From assembly GCF_030326305.1 (NCBI RefSeq), contig NZ_JACAKB010000023.1:1-59620 (forward strand): a stretch of 59,620 nucleotides of DNA. The letters run 5' to 3'. The notes under the pieces were generated by a model. It saw only the letters and a list, made by a program, of their open reading frames with translations. It had not been told where the DNA came from and ran no database searches. The translations under genes and the position numbers were made by a program. Shown here one piece after another: positions 51,550 through 59,620 of this stretch. This stretch comes from Myroides odoratimimus. Lineage in GTDB: Bacteria; Bacteroidota; Bacteroidia; Flavobacteriales; Flavobacteriaceae. Each line of letters opens with the position of its first letter. Positions within the stretch are counted from its first letter, which is position 1.

Positions 51550-52938
51550 TTATATTCCAGCAATCACTTTTAATTCGTCTATCATACGCAAAGCTAAACT
51601 GTCTGCATCTTCTTGTGTTCCTGCTTCTGTATATATACGAATAATAGGTTCTGTGTTAGACTTTCTTAAATGTACCCATGACGAAGGGAAGTCTATCTTC
51701 ACACCATCAACTGTAGATACTTCTTGATTTTTATAATTCTCAGCGATCTGCTCTAAGATCATATCTACATTTAACTTAGGCGTAAGTTCTATCTTATTCT
51801 TACTCATATAATACTGAGGGTAAGAAGCTCTTAACTCTGCCACAGTCATATCTAAGTTAGACAAATGTGTTAAGAATAAAGCTACTCCTACGATAGAATC
51901 ACGTCCGTAATGTGTCTCTGGATAAATGATACCTCCGTTACCTTCTCCTCCGATTACTGCATTAGTAGCCTTCATCATCTCCACTACATTTACTTCTCCT
52001 ACAGCTGATGCATTATAAGTCCCTCCATGCTTCTGAGTAATGTCTCTTAATGCACGTGATGATGATAAGTTAGATACTGTGTTACCAGGTGTTTTACTTA
52101 AAACATAATCTGCTACTGCTACTAAAGTGTACTCTTCTCCAAACATTTCGCCATCATTCGAAATAAAAGCTAAACGATCAACGTCTGGATCAACTACTAC
52201 ACCAAAGTCTGCATTCTCTTTTTTCACTAAGGCACAGATATCACCTAAGTGCTCTTTTAGAGGTTCTGGATTATGAGGGAAGTGTCCAGTTGGATCACAA
52301 TAAAGCTCTACTACCTCTACTCCTAATTTTCTCAATAAAGCAGGAATAATAATTCCTCCAGATGAGTTAACAGCATCTACTACTACTTTAAACTTACGTT
52401 TTTTAATAGCTTCAACATCTACTAACTTTAGTTTTAATATCTCCTCTATATGGATGTCCATATAGTTATCTTTATGCTCTATAGTCCCTAAACTATCTAC
52501 ATCTGCAAAATCAAATGCATCTTTCTCAGCAATTTCTAAAATGATTTGCCCTTCAGCACCACTTAGAAACTCTCCTTTACTGTTCAATAACTTTAGAGCA
52601 TTCCACTGTTTTGGATTATGAGAAGCAGTTAAGATAATACCTCCATCTGCTTGCTCTAATGGAACAGCTATCTCTACAGTAGGCGTAGTAGATAAACCTA
52701 AGTCTATTACATGAATACCTAACCCAACTAAAGTATTTACTACCAAATTATGAATCATAGGTCCTGAGATACGAGCATCTCTACCTATTACCACTTTTAA
52801 ACTTTCTTTATTTGAGTTGTTTTTAAGGAATGTTCCATAAGCTGATGCAAATTTCACTGCATCAATTGGAGTAAGATTATCCCCTACTTTTCCTCCTATA
52901 GTACCACGTATACCAGATATAGATTTAATCAATGTCAT
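51550..52938 (-). CDS. glmM: Phosphoglucosamine mutase
   Basis: 462 residues. MTLIKSISGIRGTIGGKVGDNLTP is the family start; the phosphoserine loop is GGIILTASHNPKQWNALK; the metal-binding loop is VVDPDVDRLAF; the sugar loop is GGEGNGGIIYPE; the phosphate-binding end is LRKSNTEPIIRIYTEA. It converts glucosamine-6-phosphate to glucosamine-1-phosphate for peptidoglycan and LPS. In Bacteroidota this family is also annotated as phosphomannomutase/phosphoglucomutase. A TATCTTTG element lies at 52968-52961 (minus strand). Confidence 0.9.
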   Translation of the reverse strand: MTLIKSISGIRGTIGGKVGDNLTPIDAVKFASAYGTFLKNNSNKESLKVVIGRDARISGPMIHNLVVNTLVGLGIHVIDLGLSTTPTVEIAVPLEQADGGIILTASHNPKQWNALKLLNSKGEFLSGAEGQIILEIAEKDAFDFADVDSLGTIEHKDNYMDIHIEEILKLKLVDVEAIKKRKFKVVVDAVNSSGGIIIPALLRKLGVEVVELYCDPTGHFPHNPEPLKEHLGDICALVKKENADFGVVVDPDVDRLAFISNDGEMFGEEYTLVAVADYVLSKTPGNTVSNLSSSRALRDITQKHGGTYNASAVGEVNVVEMMKATNAVIGGEGNGGIIYPETHYGRDSIVGVALFLTHLSNLDMTVAELRASYPQYYMSKNKIELTPKLNVDMILEQIAENYKNQEVSTVDGVKIDFPSSWVHLRKSNTEPIIRIYTEAGTQEDADSLALRMIDELKVIAGI

Positions 52939-52960
52939 AATTACATATTTTTTATTAACA

Positions 52961-52968
52961 CAAAGATA
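52961..52968 (-). promoter_or_regulatory. -7 promoter element of glmM
   Basis: TATCTTTG on the minus strand, 23 bases before the ATG; fits TAnnTTTG. Confidence 0.55.
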
Positions 52969-53036
52969 TAGAATTATAGGTGGGACAGCCTGAACAATTT
53001 TGTAAAATACCGTATTTTTATAGTCAAAATGAGATT

Positions 53037-53636
53037 ATGAACTTCTTAGCCCATATATACCTCTCTGGGGATGACAATTTACTTAAAATAGGAAACTTTG
53101 TAGCAGATAGTATTCGAGGAAAAGACTATTTAAACTATCCTACTAAAATTCAACAAGGTGTAATCTTACATCGAGAAATAGATACTTATACAGATGCTCA
53201 TGAAATCTGGAGAAAAAGTAAAAAGCTTATTGTACCCCAATACAACCATTACGCCGCGGTTCTAATAGATATGTATTATGATCACTTTCTAGCGAAAAAT
53301 TGGATTCAATACAGTTCTATCCCATTAGAAGAATATACTCAACGTTTCTATACCGAATTACAAGAGAACTTTACTATCCTACCTGTTAAAGTTCAAAACT
53401 TCTTACACATCATGCTTGAAGAAAACTGGCTTGTAAAATATCGTTCTATAGAAGGTCTAAAATATATACTTACACAAATGGATCGTAGAACAAAAGGAAT
53501 CTCTAAAATGTCCTTCGCTACAACAGAACTAATAGAACATTATAAGACATTTGAAGAGCATTTCTCTACTTTCTTTATAGAATTACAAGAACATTTAATT
53601 GATTTTAGAAAAACAGAGCGTTACTTATTAAAATAA
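53037..53636 (+). CDS. acpH: Acyl carrier protein phosphodiesterase (AcpH-like)
   Basis: 199 residues from MNFLAHIYLSGDDNLLKIGNF; the family always begins M-N-[FY]-L-A-H, so upstream starts are rejected. Metal-binding HD-type residues are in GVILHREIDTYTDAHEI and LIDMYYDHFLAKNW. AcpH removes the phosphopantetheine arm of ACP in E. coli; whether all homologues do so is uncertain. It is divergent from glmM. Confidence 0.9.
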   Translation: MNFLAHIYLSGDDNLLKIGNFVADSIRGKDYLNYPTKIQQGVILHREIDTYTDAHEIWRKSKKLIVPQYNHYAAVLIDMYYDHFLAKNWIQYSSIPLEEYTQRFYTELQENFTILPVKVQNFLHIMLEENWLVKYRSIEGLKYILTQMDRRTKGISKMSFATTELIEHYKTFEEHFSTFFIELQEHLIDFRKTERYLLK

Positions 53637-53724
53637 TATCTTATCTTATAACTTTATATTTTTACGAATAACAAAACTAGATAATTATTACCAAAAGGGT
53701 TTTCTTTTACATTATTTTTGCAAT

Positions 53725-55539
53725 ATGAAAATTATAAATCCACAGAAAATAAAGTACTATGCTAGTCAAGTATTTAAGTATGCTGAAGGAATACTATTCT
53801 TCCTGAAGTCTATCTTAAGTAATAGACAGTTTTTATACTTCTCTTGTGTCTTAGTAGGAGCTTCATCTGCTATAGCTGTTACCATTCTTAAATACTTTGC
53901 TCACAATGTATTTAAGCTTGCTACATATATAGATAATATATCTCATCTACCTTATATGAACAGTATTTTACCTATTATAGGTATCTTACTTACCGTATTT
54001 ATCGTTAGGAAATTTCTAAATGGTTCTATCGAAAAAGGTACTTATCAAATTATGATTGCTGTTGCTAAGAAGTCTGGTATTATGCCACGTAAGCAGATGT
54101 ACTCGCAGATTATCACAAGTTCCTTGACTGTAGGTATGGGAGGTTCGCTAGGTCTTGAATCTCCAATTGCCATTACAGGAGCTGCCTTTGGTTCTAATTA
54201 TGCTCAGAACTATAAGCTTAATTATAAAGATCGAATACTATTATTGGGTTGTGGTGTTGCGGCAGGAGTATCAGCAGCTTTTAATGCACCGATAGCTGGT
54301 GTTCTATTTGCCATAGAGATTATTTTAGTTGATGTTTCTGTATCTGCTTTTATACCTATTATGATTTCTGCTGCTACAGGTACTATTGTAACTAATCTAA
54401 TTATAAAAGAAGACATATTACTTTCTTTTAAAAACCAATTGGTTTTTGATACAGGTAATACGGCTTATTATATCTTATTAGGTATTCTATCAGGTTTCTT
54501 TTGTGTATACCATGCTAGAATGTTTCGTAAGACAGAACACTATATATCAAGTATGAAGTTTGGTGCTTATAAAAAAGCATTAATAGGCGCTTCTATGTTA
54601 GCAGTTCTAATCTTTCTGTTCCCAACGCTTTTTGGTGAAGGATACGAAAGCATTAAAATACTAACTAGTGATACACCTCAGTCTATTCTAAATAATACTT
54701 TATTAGCTAATTTTTCTAATAAACAGTGGGTATTATTACTCTTCGTAGGAGGAGCTGCCTTAGTAAAAACTTATGCTGTAGGATTAACAATGGGAAGTGG
54801 AGGGAATGGAGGTAACTTCGCTCCCTCTCTATTCGTAGGTTCTTATCTTGGTTTTACATTAGCCAAGCTGTTACAACTATTAGGAATAAAAGAAATTCCT
54901 GTTCAGAACTTTACCGTAGTAGGAATGGCAGCTGTAATCAGTGGATTGTTTCATGCTCCTTTGACAGGTATTTTCTTAATTGCAGAAATAACAGGAGGAT
55001 ACGGGTTAATGGTTCCTCTATTAATCGTATCATCTATTAGCTTTGCAATTTCTAAGCATATGGAAAAATACTCTATGGATATTAAATCTATAGCTACAAC
55101 GGGGATGGTGTTCACTTCTGATAAAGATTCTAATATATTATCAACTATAATAGCAAGTGATTATATTAAAAATGATATTAAGACTTTAACACCACAACAC
55201 ACTACCGCAGCTGTTGTAGATATTTTTGCAAATACAAAACAAACGTTTATTCCTATACTAGATAATGAGCAAAAAATCATAGGTATTATTAATCTAGATA
55301 GTGTAAGACCTATTATATTCAGTGAGTTTCAAACCAAATTCACACCTATCAAAGATTTAATAGAAACACCTATAATTGTATCTAAAAACGATTCTTCTAA
55401 AATCATTATGCAGACTTTAGAAACTAACAACTTAGAATTCGTATTAGTACAAGAAAACAAAAAGTACCTAGGTTACCTCGTTAAAGCTGAATTACTTAAA
55501 GCATATCGTATCAACCTAAAGTCACTATTATTAGAATAA
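53725..55539 (+). CDS. ClC-type chloride channel/transporter with CBS domains
   Basis: 604 residues with about 10-12 membrane segments in residues 25-430. Ion-selectivity motifs are GGSLGLESPIAITGAAFGS (the G-x-E-x-P motif) and GSGGNGGNFAPSLFVGSYLG (G-x-F-x-P). Residues about 460-600 form a CBS pair that binds nucleotides in other members. Channel versus H+/Cl- exchanger cannot be told by eye. A TATTTTTG element at 53713-53720 lies only four bases before the ATG, which would give a leaderless message; it may be coincidental. Confidence 0.93.
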   Translation: MKIINPQKIKYYASQVFKYAEGILFFLKSILSNRQFLYFSCVLVGASSAIAVTILKYFAHNVFKLATYIDNISHLPYMNSILPIIGILLTVFIVRKFLNGSIEKGTYQIMIAVAKKSGIMPRKQMYSQIITSSLTVGMGGSLGLESPIAITGAAFGSNYAQNYKLNYKDRILLLGCGVAAGVSAAFNAPIAGVLFAIEIILVDVSVSAFIPIMISAATGTIVTNLIIKEDILLSFKNQLVFDTGNTAYYILLGILSGFFCVYHARMFRKTEHYISSMKFGAYKKALIGASMLAVLIFLFPTLFGEGYESIKILTSDTPQSILNNTLLANFSNKQWVLLLFVGGAALVKTYAVGLTMGSGGNGGNFAPSLFVGSYLGFTLAKLLQLLGIKEIPVQNFTVVGMAAVISGLFHAPLTGIFLIAEITGGYGLMVPLLIVSSISFAISKHMEKYSMDIKSIATTGMVFTSDKDSNILSTIIASDYIKNDIKTLTPQHTTAAVVDIFANTKQTFIPILDNEQKIIGIINLDSVRPIIFSEFQTKFTPIKDLIETPIIVSKNDSSKIIMQTLETNNLEFVLVQENKKYLGYLVKAELLKAYRINLKSLLLE

Positions 55540-55541
55540 AA

Positions 55542-55566
55542 AAGGGTTCCTTTATAAGGAACCCTT
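55542..55566 (+). terminator. Rho-independent terminator
   Basis: AAGGGTTCCTT / AAGGAACCCTT, three-base loop, immediately after the ClC stop; T-rich downstream. Confidence 0.85.
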
Positions 55567-56038
55567 CTTATTTTAAGTATGTATTTTTTTTTGTTTCACA
55601 AATTTTGAAATAGAACAACAAAACAACAAAACCAAATCCCTTTTTAAGTAGCCAGCTCAAAAGAAATTAAAATAAAAAATCTATTTCAGAAACAAAACAC
55701 ATAACTGATTGAATTACTTCGCCTTTGTAATTCTTTAACAAAGATAAAATAATATTGTATAGTAAAAAGGGCTAATATTTGTTTTTAACAACTATTATCC
55801 TAAATAGATACTTTGCCACTATATGACTTATAGATAAGCTACTATAAATACATTTCATAAATAAATCGAAAGTTTTGTTAAACACTCTTCTACCTTCATT
55901 TTACAATTCTTACATTTACATAATAATGTACTTAGTTACATTTAATCATTATCAAATATCACTATTAGTTATATTTATTTAAAGGATATTCCTCTTATAA
56001 ACATACTCTAATTACTTTAATTCAAATTACGTTTATCC
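55567..56038. other. 472-base region upstream of cysE
   Basis: AT-rich, no coding frame. I looked for the conserved core of a SAM-type or cobalamin riboswitch ahead of the cysteine genes and see none. It presumably contains the cysE promoter. Confidence 0.4.
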
Positions 56039-56866
56039 ATGCAAAACGATTTCGTTAGAGAAATACTGACACAAAATGAAAGTTCACAATCTTTCTTAGA
56101 CAAACAAAGAATTGAAAAATTCACTGATACATTATTTCACTTTCTATTCCAATTAGAAGATAAGAAATACCTATCAGAAGAGGCTATCAATATCCGTTTG
56201 TCTACTCTAAAGCTAGAATTACTTTCTATTGTTTTTAAAATTAATAATGATGTAGATAAATCTCAAAAAATAGCTAATGACTTTTTTGATGCTTTACCGC
56301 ATATTTTCTTTACACTTAAAACAGATGCACAAGCTATATTAGAGAATGACCCTGCGGCAACTTGTCTTCAAGAAGTATACATAGCTTACCCAGGATTCTA
56401 TGCCATTGCTATTTATCGTTTTGCACATCAACTACATACACAGAAAGTAGTATTATTACCAAGAATATGGACAGAACATGCACATAGTAAAACAGGTATT
56501 GATATTCATCCTGCTGCTACCATTGGATCTCATTTCTGCATAGACCATGGAACGGGTATCGTGATAGGAGAAACTTGTGTTATTGGGCAAAACGTAAAAA
56601 TATATCAAGGAGTTACTCTAGGAGCTATTTCTGTATCTAAAGATAAAGCTAATACAAGAAGACACCCTTATATAGAAGATAATGTTATTATTTATTCTGG
56701 AGCTACTATATTAGGTGGAGATACTGTTATAGGTCATGATACTGTTATAGGTGGTAATGTATGGTTAACCAAAAGTGTGAAACCAAACTCTATTATGTAT
56801 AGCAAAAGTAAAAGTTATTCTAAAGATCAAGAAAATTATCCTGAACCAATAAATTTCATAATTTAA
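56039..56866 (+). CDS. cysE: Serine O-acetyltransferase
   Basis: 275 residues. The N-terminal helical domain is followed by a left-handed beta-helix of hexapeptide repeats: [46 protein letters not shown], then [20 protein letters not shown]. The catalytic His lies in [11 protein letters not shown]. It makes O-acetylserine from serine and acetyl-CoA, the first step in cysteine synthesis. cysK follows after 23 bases, so the two form an operon. Confidence 0.94.
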   Translation: MQNDFVREILTQNESSQSFLDKQRIEKFTDTLFHFLFQLEDKKYLSEEAINIRLSTLKLELLSIVFKINNDVDKSQKIANDFFDALPHIFFTLKTDAQAILENDPAATCLQEVYIAYPGFYAIAIYRFAHQLHTQKVVLLPRIWTEHAHSKTGIDIHPAATIGSHFCIDHGTGIVIGETCVIGQNVKIYQGVTLGAISVSKDKANTRRHPYIEDNVIIYSGATILGGDTVIGHDTVIGGNVWLTKSVKPNSIMYSKSKSYSKDQENYPEPINFII

Positions 56867-56889
56867 TTAAACAAAAAAATCTAAGAATC

Positions 56890-57825
56890 ATGAAAATAAA
56901 TAATGTACTTGAGGCAATTGGAAATACTCCTCATATTAAAATAAATAAATTGTTTCCAAATGATATTAATGTTTGGATCAAACTAGAAAAACAAAACCCA
57001 GGAGGAAGTTTAAAAGACCGTATTGCCTTAGCTATGATTGAAGATGCTGAAGCAAAAGGAGTAATCAATAAAGACACTACTATTATAGAGCCTACTTCAG
57101 GAAATACTGGAGTTGGTCTAGCTATGACATGTGCTGTTAAAGGTTATAAATTAATCCTAGTAATGCCTGAGTCAATGAGTATTGAACGCAGAAAACTTAT
57201 GGCTGCTTATGGAGCTAAATTTGTACTTACTCCTAAAGAACTTGGAACATCAGGATCTGTATCTAAAGCAACTGAATTAGCAGAAGAAATGGAGAATGCA
57301 TGGGTTCCTCAACAATTTAACAACTTAGCAAACCCAGAAGTACACCGTAAAACTACTGCTCAAGAAATTATCAATGACTTCCCTGAAGGTATTGATTATC
57401 TAATCACTGGAGTAGGAACAGGTGGACATATCACTGGAGTAGCTGAAGAGTTAAAAAAAGTATTTCCTAACTTAAAAGTATTTGCTGTAGAACCTGAGAA
57501 TTCTCCTGTCTTAAGTGGAGGAAAACCTGGTCCACACCCATTACAAGGTATTGGTGCTGGATTTATACCTAAAGTAGTAAATACAGATATCTTTGATGGT
57601 ATTATCACTATAGGTAAAGAAGAAGCGTATGCTTATACTAATAAAATTGCTAGTCAAGAAGGTATTTTGGCTGGTATCTCTACAGGTACATCTTTAGCTG
57701 CTATTGCTAAAAAATTACCAGAAATAGAAAAAGGAGCTACTATTTTAACCTTCAACTATGATACAGGAGAAAGATATTGGTCTGTTTCTGAATTATTTGA
57801 TGAAAAAGCAGCAGAAATAAAGTAA
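56890..57825 (+). CDS. cysK: Cysteine synthase
   Basis: 311 residues. The PLP-lysine is in [14 protein letters not shown]; the substrate loop is [14 protein letters not shown]; the phosphate-binding loop is [11 protein letters not shown]; and the serine near the pyridine nitrogen is in [10 protein letters not shown]. It combines O-acetylserine with sulfide to give cysteine. The sequence could equally be a CysM-type isozyme. Co-transcribed with cysE. Confidence 0.95.
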   Translation: MKINNVLEAIGNTPHIKINKLFPNDINVWIKLEKQNPGGSLKDRIALAMIEDAEAKGVINKDTTIIEPTSGNTGVGLAMTCAVKGYKLILVMPESMSIERRKLMAAYGAKFVLTPKELGTSGSVSKATELAEEMENAWVPQQFNNLANPEVHRKTTAQEIINDFPEGIDYLITGVGTGGHITGVAEELKKVFPNLKVFAVEPENSPVLSGGKPGPHPLQGIGAGFIPKVVNTDIFDGIITIGKEEAYAYTNKIASQEGILAGISTGTSLAAIAKKLPEIEKGATILTFNYDTGERYWSVSELFDEKAAEIK

Positions 57826-57849
57826 TTATTATTCATACGATCTATATCA

Positions 57850-57878
57850 AGGGAGTTTAATCATAAACTCTCTTTTTG
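57850..57878 (+). terminator. Terminator of the cysE-cysK operon
   Basis: AGGGAGTTTA / TAAACTCTCT, loop ATCA, with T-rich sequence after it; 25 bases beyond the cysK stop. Confidence 0.75.
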
Positions 57879-57966
57879 TTTTTCGTTTCTGTTTATTTAA
57901 CAATTTTTAAAGAAGGCTAACTAAGCTGTATTCCTCTAACTGTAGTTCTCTTCCAGATTATTATTG

Positions 57967-57974
57967 TATTTTTG
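57967..57974 (+). promoter_or_regulatory. -7 promoter element of the acid phosphatase gene
   Basis: TATTTTTG, fits TAnnTTTG; 27 bases before the ATG at 58002. Confidence 0.55.
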
Positions 57975-58001
57975 TACTTGTAACAGAAAATAATAAAACA
58001 C

Positions 58002-58823
58002 ATGCTTAAAAGATCTTTTCTAATAACAGCTTTAGCTTTTACAGCTTTAACTGCATGTAAGTCAGTACCACAAGGAACAACTACATCTTCAGAAAACGCC
58101 TTAAACAACATTGAAGTAAATGGAAAGTTATACTCAGCTGTATTCCAACAAAATGCTGCTGAATATCAAGCATTAGCTGCCCAGGCTTTCAATATTGCTA
58201 CATTGCAACTAGATCGCATTCTTACAGAACAACACAATAAGCCTCTTGCTATTGTTACTGACATCGACGAAACTTTCTTAGACAACTCTCCTTATGCTGT
58301 ACAAATGGCTAGAGAAGGTAAATCTTATGACCAAGCTACTTGGACAGAATGGACTTCTAAAGGAGAAGCTCTTCCATTATTAGGAAGTCTAGAGTTCTTT
58401 AACTATGCTAAGTCTAAAGGTGTGGAAGTATTCTATATCACAAATAGAAACCAAAATGACAAACCAGGTACTATGAAAAACTTGGTAAAGTATAACTATC
58501 CTTATGCAGATGATACACACGTTATCGTTAGAACTGCTGAGTCTAGTAAAGAAACAAGACGCCAAAAACTAAGCGAAACTCATGAAATCGTAATGCTTTT
58601 AGGAGATAACTTATCTGATTTCTCTACACTTTGGGATAAAAAGACTCAAGAAGAGAGAATCGAAAATGTAAAAAATAATAGAGAACAATTTGGTAAGAAA
58701 TTTATTGTTTTACCAAATACAGGTTATGGCGATTGGGAAGCGGCATTATTCCAATACAGAAAAGACCTTTCTAAAGAAGACAAAGATAAAATCTACGACA
58801 AAAGCGTAAAAGGTTTTAAATAA
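58002..58823 (+). CDS. Acid phosphatase/5'-nucleotidase, lipoprotein e(P4) family
   Basis: 273 residues. Lipoprotein signal MLKRSFLITALAFTALTAC with Cys at 19. HAD-type class C phosphatase motifs: AIVTDIDETFLDNSPYAVQM (nucleophile Asp in D-I-D-E-T) and VMLLGDNLSDFSTLW (metal-binding Asp). It is anchored in the outer membrane and removes phosphate from nucleotides, for example NMN, as the Haemophilus e(P4) protein does. It is followed by a small lipoprotein gene after 28 bases. Confidence 0.95.
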   Translation: MLKRSFLITALAFTALTACKSVPQGTTTSSENALNNIEVNGKLYSAVFQQNAAEYQALAAQAFNIATLQLDRILTEQHNKPLAIVTDIDETFLDNSPYAVQMAREGKSYDQATWTEWTSKGEALPLLGSLEFFNYAKSKGVEVFYITNRNQNDKPGTMKNLVKYNYPYADDTHVIVRTAESSKETRRQKLSETHEIVMLLGDNLSDFSTLWDKKTQEERIENVKNNREQFGKKFIVLPNTGYGDWEAALFQYRKDLSKEDKDKIYDKSVKGFK

Positions 58824-58851
58824 TAACAAAAAAACTAACAACTTAATATCA

Positions 58852-59295
58852 ATGAAAAAATTAATGGCTTTAGTACTTTTCGTAAGTGCTACTCTATCTT
58901 TCACAGCATGTTCTAGCGATGATAATGCTCCTAAACGTAATAAAGAGCAATATGAAGGTACATGGATTGCAGATAGATTATCATATACTATACCTGGTGC
59001 ACCTAACCCAATGGAACATGATTTCACAGATATGCCTGGTGAAAATGCAGTTAGTCAAGCTGACGAATTAATTCTTACTGAAAAAACAGCTACTTTAACT
59101 GAGTTTTTTAAGAACAGTGAAACTCCTAAAACGACACTAGGTGTGGTACAAAATGGGGTAATTACATTTGTAGATCAAAACTATACGTCTAGAACGATTA
59201 ATAGTACTACTGCTACCACACTGTCTTTGACATATTATTATACTATGAGAGGATCAACATTACCTATTACAGTAACTTATAAAAGATTAAAATAA
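58852..59295 (+). CDS. Small lipoprotein, lipocalin-like
   Basis: 147 residues. Signal MKKLMALVLFVSATLSFTAC, lipobox SFTAC. The mature part EQYEGTWIADRLSYTIPG, then DELILTEKTATLTEFF and GVITFVDQNYTSRTIN, suits short Bacteroidota lipocalin-like domains (G-x-W near the start). Function unknown. Probably expressed with the e(P4) phosphatase, since no terminator separates them. Confidence 0.72.
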   Translation: MKKLMALVLFVSATLSFTACSSDDNAPKRNKEQYEGTWIADRLSYTIPGAPNPMEHDFTDMPGENAVSQADELILTEKTATLTEFFKNSETPKTTLGVVQNGVITFVDQNYTSRTINSTTATTLSLTYYYTMRGSTLPITVTYKRLK

Positions 59296-59318
59296 TCGAT
59301 CCTTTTAAGGTAGTATAC

Positions 59319-59351
59319 AAAACCTTGTAACTAATAGTTACAAGGTTTTTT
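59319..59351 (+). terminator. Rho-independent terminator
   Basis: AAAACCTTGTAAC / GTTACAAGGTTTT, five-base loop TAATA, followed by T residues. It ends the e(P4)-lipoprotein transcript. Confidence 0.9.
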
Positions 59352-59380
59352 TGTTAGAATTCTTTAGATTGTGTATTTTT

Positions 59381-59620
59381 TTTCTAAGTACACGAAAAAA
59401 AATCTAAAGCACTTGATATTTAGAGGATTGTGCTTGTTTTAGACAAAAATAATCTTGATAAGTAGTCAAGTCCAAGTTTAAATACACTCATAAGCCTATT
59501 ACCATGATTCTTGATTGTGATAGGCTTAATAGTATCAATATAATCTCCAATCTTATAGCACCATACAAAAGCAATCATCACTAACATGAGTAGTTTTTCA
59601 ATTCTATCTATTTTTTTCAA
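59381..59620 (-). mobile_element. IS4-family insertion sequence, 3' part (runs off the window)
   Basis: Its minus-strand transposase ends at 59420; the visible C-terminus has DRIEKLLMLVMIAFVWCYKI, then IKPITIKNHGNRLMSVFKLG and LDYLSRLFLSK, the end of Bacteroidota IS4 transposases. The 76 bases 59381-59456 recur inverted at 1-76, giving the element's outer end at about 59381. The 5' part lies outside the window. Confidence 0.85.
59420..59620 (-). CDS. IS4-family transposase, C-terminal part
   Basis: 66 codons visible; the gene enters from the right edge. The catalytic DDE residues lie beyond the window, except possibly the Glu in RIEKLL (the YREK-like motif of IS4). No internal stop in the visible part, so it could be intact outside the window. 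Confidence 0.82.
   Translation of the reverse strand: MKKIDRIEKLLMLVMIAFVWCYKIGDYIDTIKPITIKNHGNRLMSVFKLGLDYLSRLFLSKTSTIL

Noticed and set aside
55567-56038. SAM or other sulfur-related riboswitch upstream of cysE
   Set aside because: No recognisable conserved core or long paired structure near the gene.
1-59620. CRISPR array, prophage or integrative element
   Set aside because: No regularly spaced repeats, no cas genes, no phage structural genes and no integrase or relaxase were seen.

Overview
The window looks like chromosomal DNA of a low-GC flavobacterium (Bacteroidota, Flavobacteriaceae); gene content and codon style resemble Myroides, but genus is an inference. Supporting signs are the Bacteroidota-type -7 promoter element TAnnTTTG in front of many genes (clearest at the tRNA operon, 4738-4769), lipoprotein signals of the form L-x-x-C, a type-B succinate dehydrogenase (one cytochrome b subunit), TPR-histidine kinases, and ISAon1-type and IS4-type insertion sequences. 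Both ends of the window carry inverted copies of the same IS4-family 3' end (1-76 and 59381-59456), so the window may be a contig that stops at repeated IS copies.

Left region, 1-4301: an IS graveyard. A broken IS3-type orfA, a 5' scrap of an IS4 transposase, remnants that look like a polymorphic-toxin C-terminus (HEFSHVID motif) with a possible immunity partner, a second IS4 transposase killed by a nonsense codon, and an ISAon1-type (ISL3-like) element nested in it with 23-bp inverted repeats and an 8-bp target duplication. Next comes a tRNA operon (Ser-GCT, Pro-TGG, Pro-TGG; minus strand) and, in the following gap, a candidate small RNA (about 5073-5226).

5570-14442: accessory genes. A plus-strand run holds a methyltransferase, GNAT enzymes (one fused to a helical domain), an STM3941-type membrane protein and a ClbS/DfsB protein. 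A minus-strand run holds helical-repeat proteins, a DUF2314-ankyrin protein, an SMI1/KNR4-HEAT protein overlapping kptA (RNA 2'-phosphotransferase), a HutD/Ves protein and a lipoprotein. Several of these families are typical of toxin immunity or self-protection.

14666-34483: lipase-like lipoprotein, pirin-OsmC-GNAT operon, beta-barrel-DoxX operon next to a Crp/Fnr regulator, a SugE/Gdx exporter, a MocR-type regulator, a cluster of unknown membrane/secreted proteins with a tyrosine-phosphatase-like lipoprotein, catalase, a TPR-histidine kinase split by a frameshift, and a photolyase.

34605-40627: a tightly packed five-gene unit, sdhC-sdhA-sdhB-porin-DASS transporter, which would couple outer- and inner-membrane uptake of C4-dicarboxylates to their oxidation. 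It is followed by a 1.66-kb stretch without genes.

42287-59295: mostly core functions: GNAT, MFS exporter, divergent pabA/pabB (p-aminobenzoate for folate), acyl-CoA synthetase, SIMPL protein, rhomboid protease, lipid A-type acyltransferase, TIGR02117 protein, phosphoglucosamine mutase (glmM), AcpH-like phosphodiesterase, ClC channel/transporter with CBS domains, cysE-cysK (cysteine synthesis), an e(P4)-type acid phosphatase lipoprotein and a small lipoprotein. The window ends inside an IS4 transposase.
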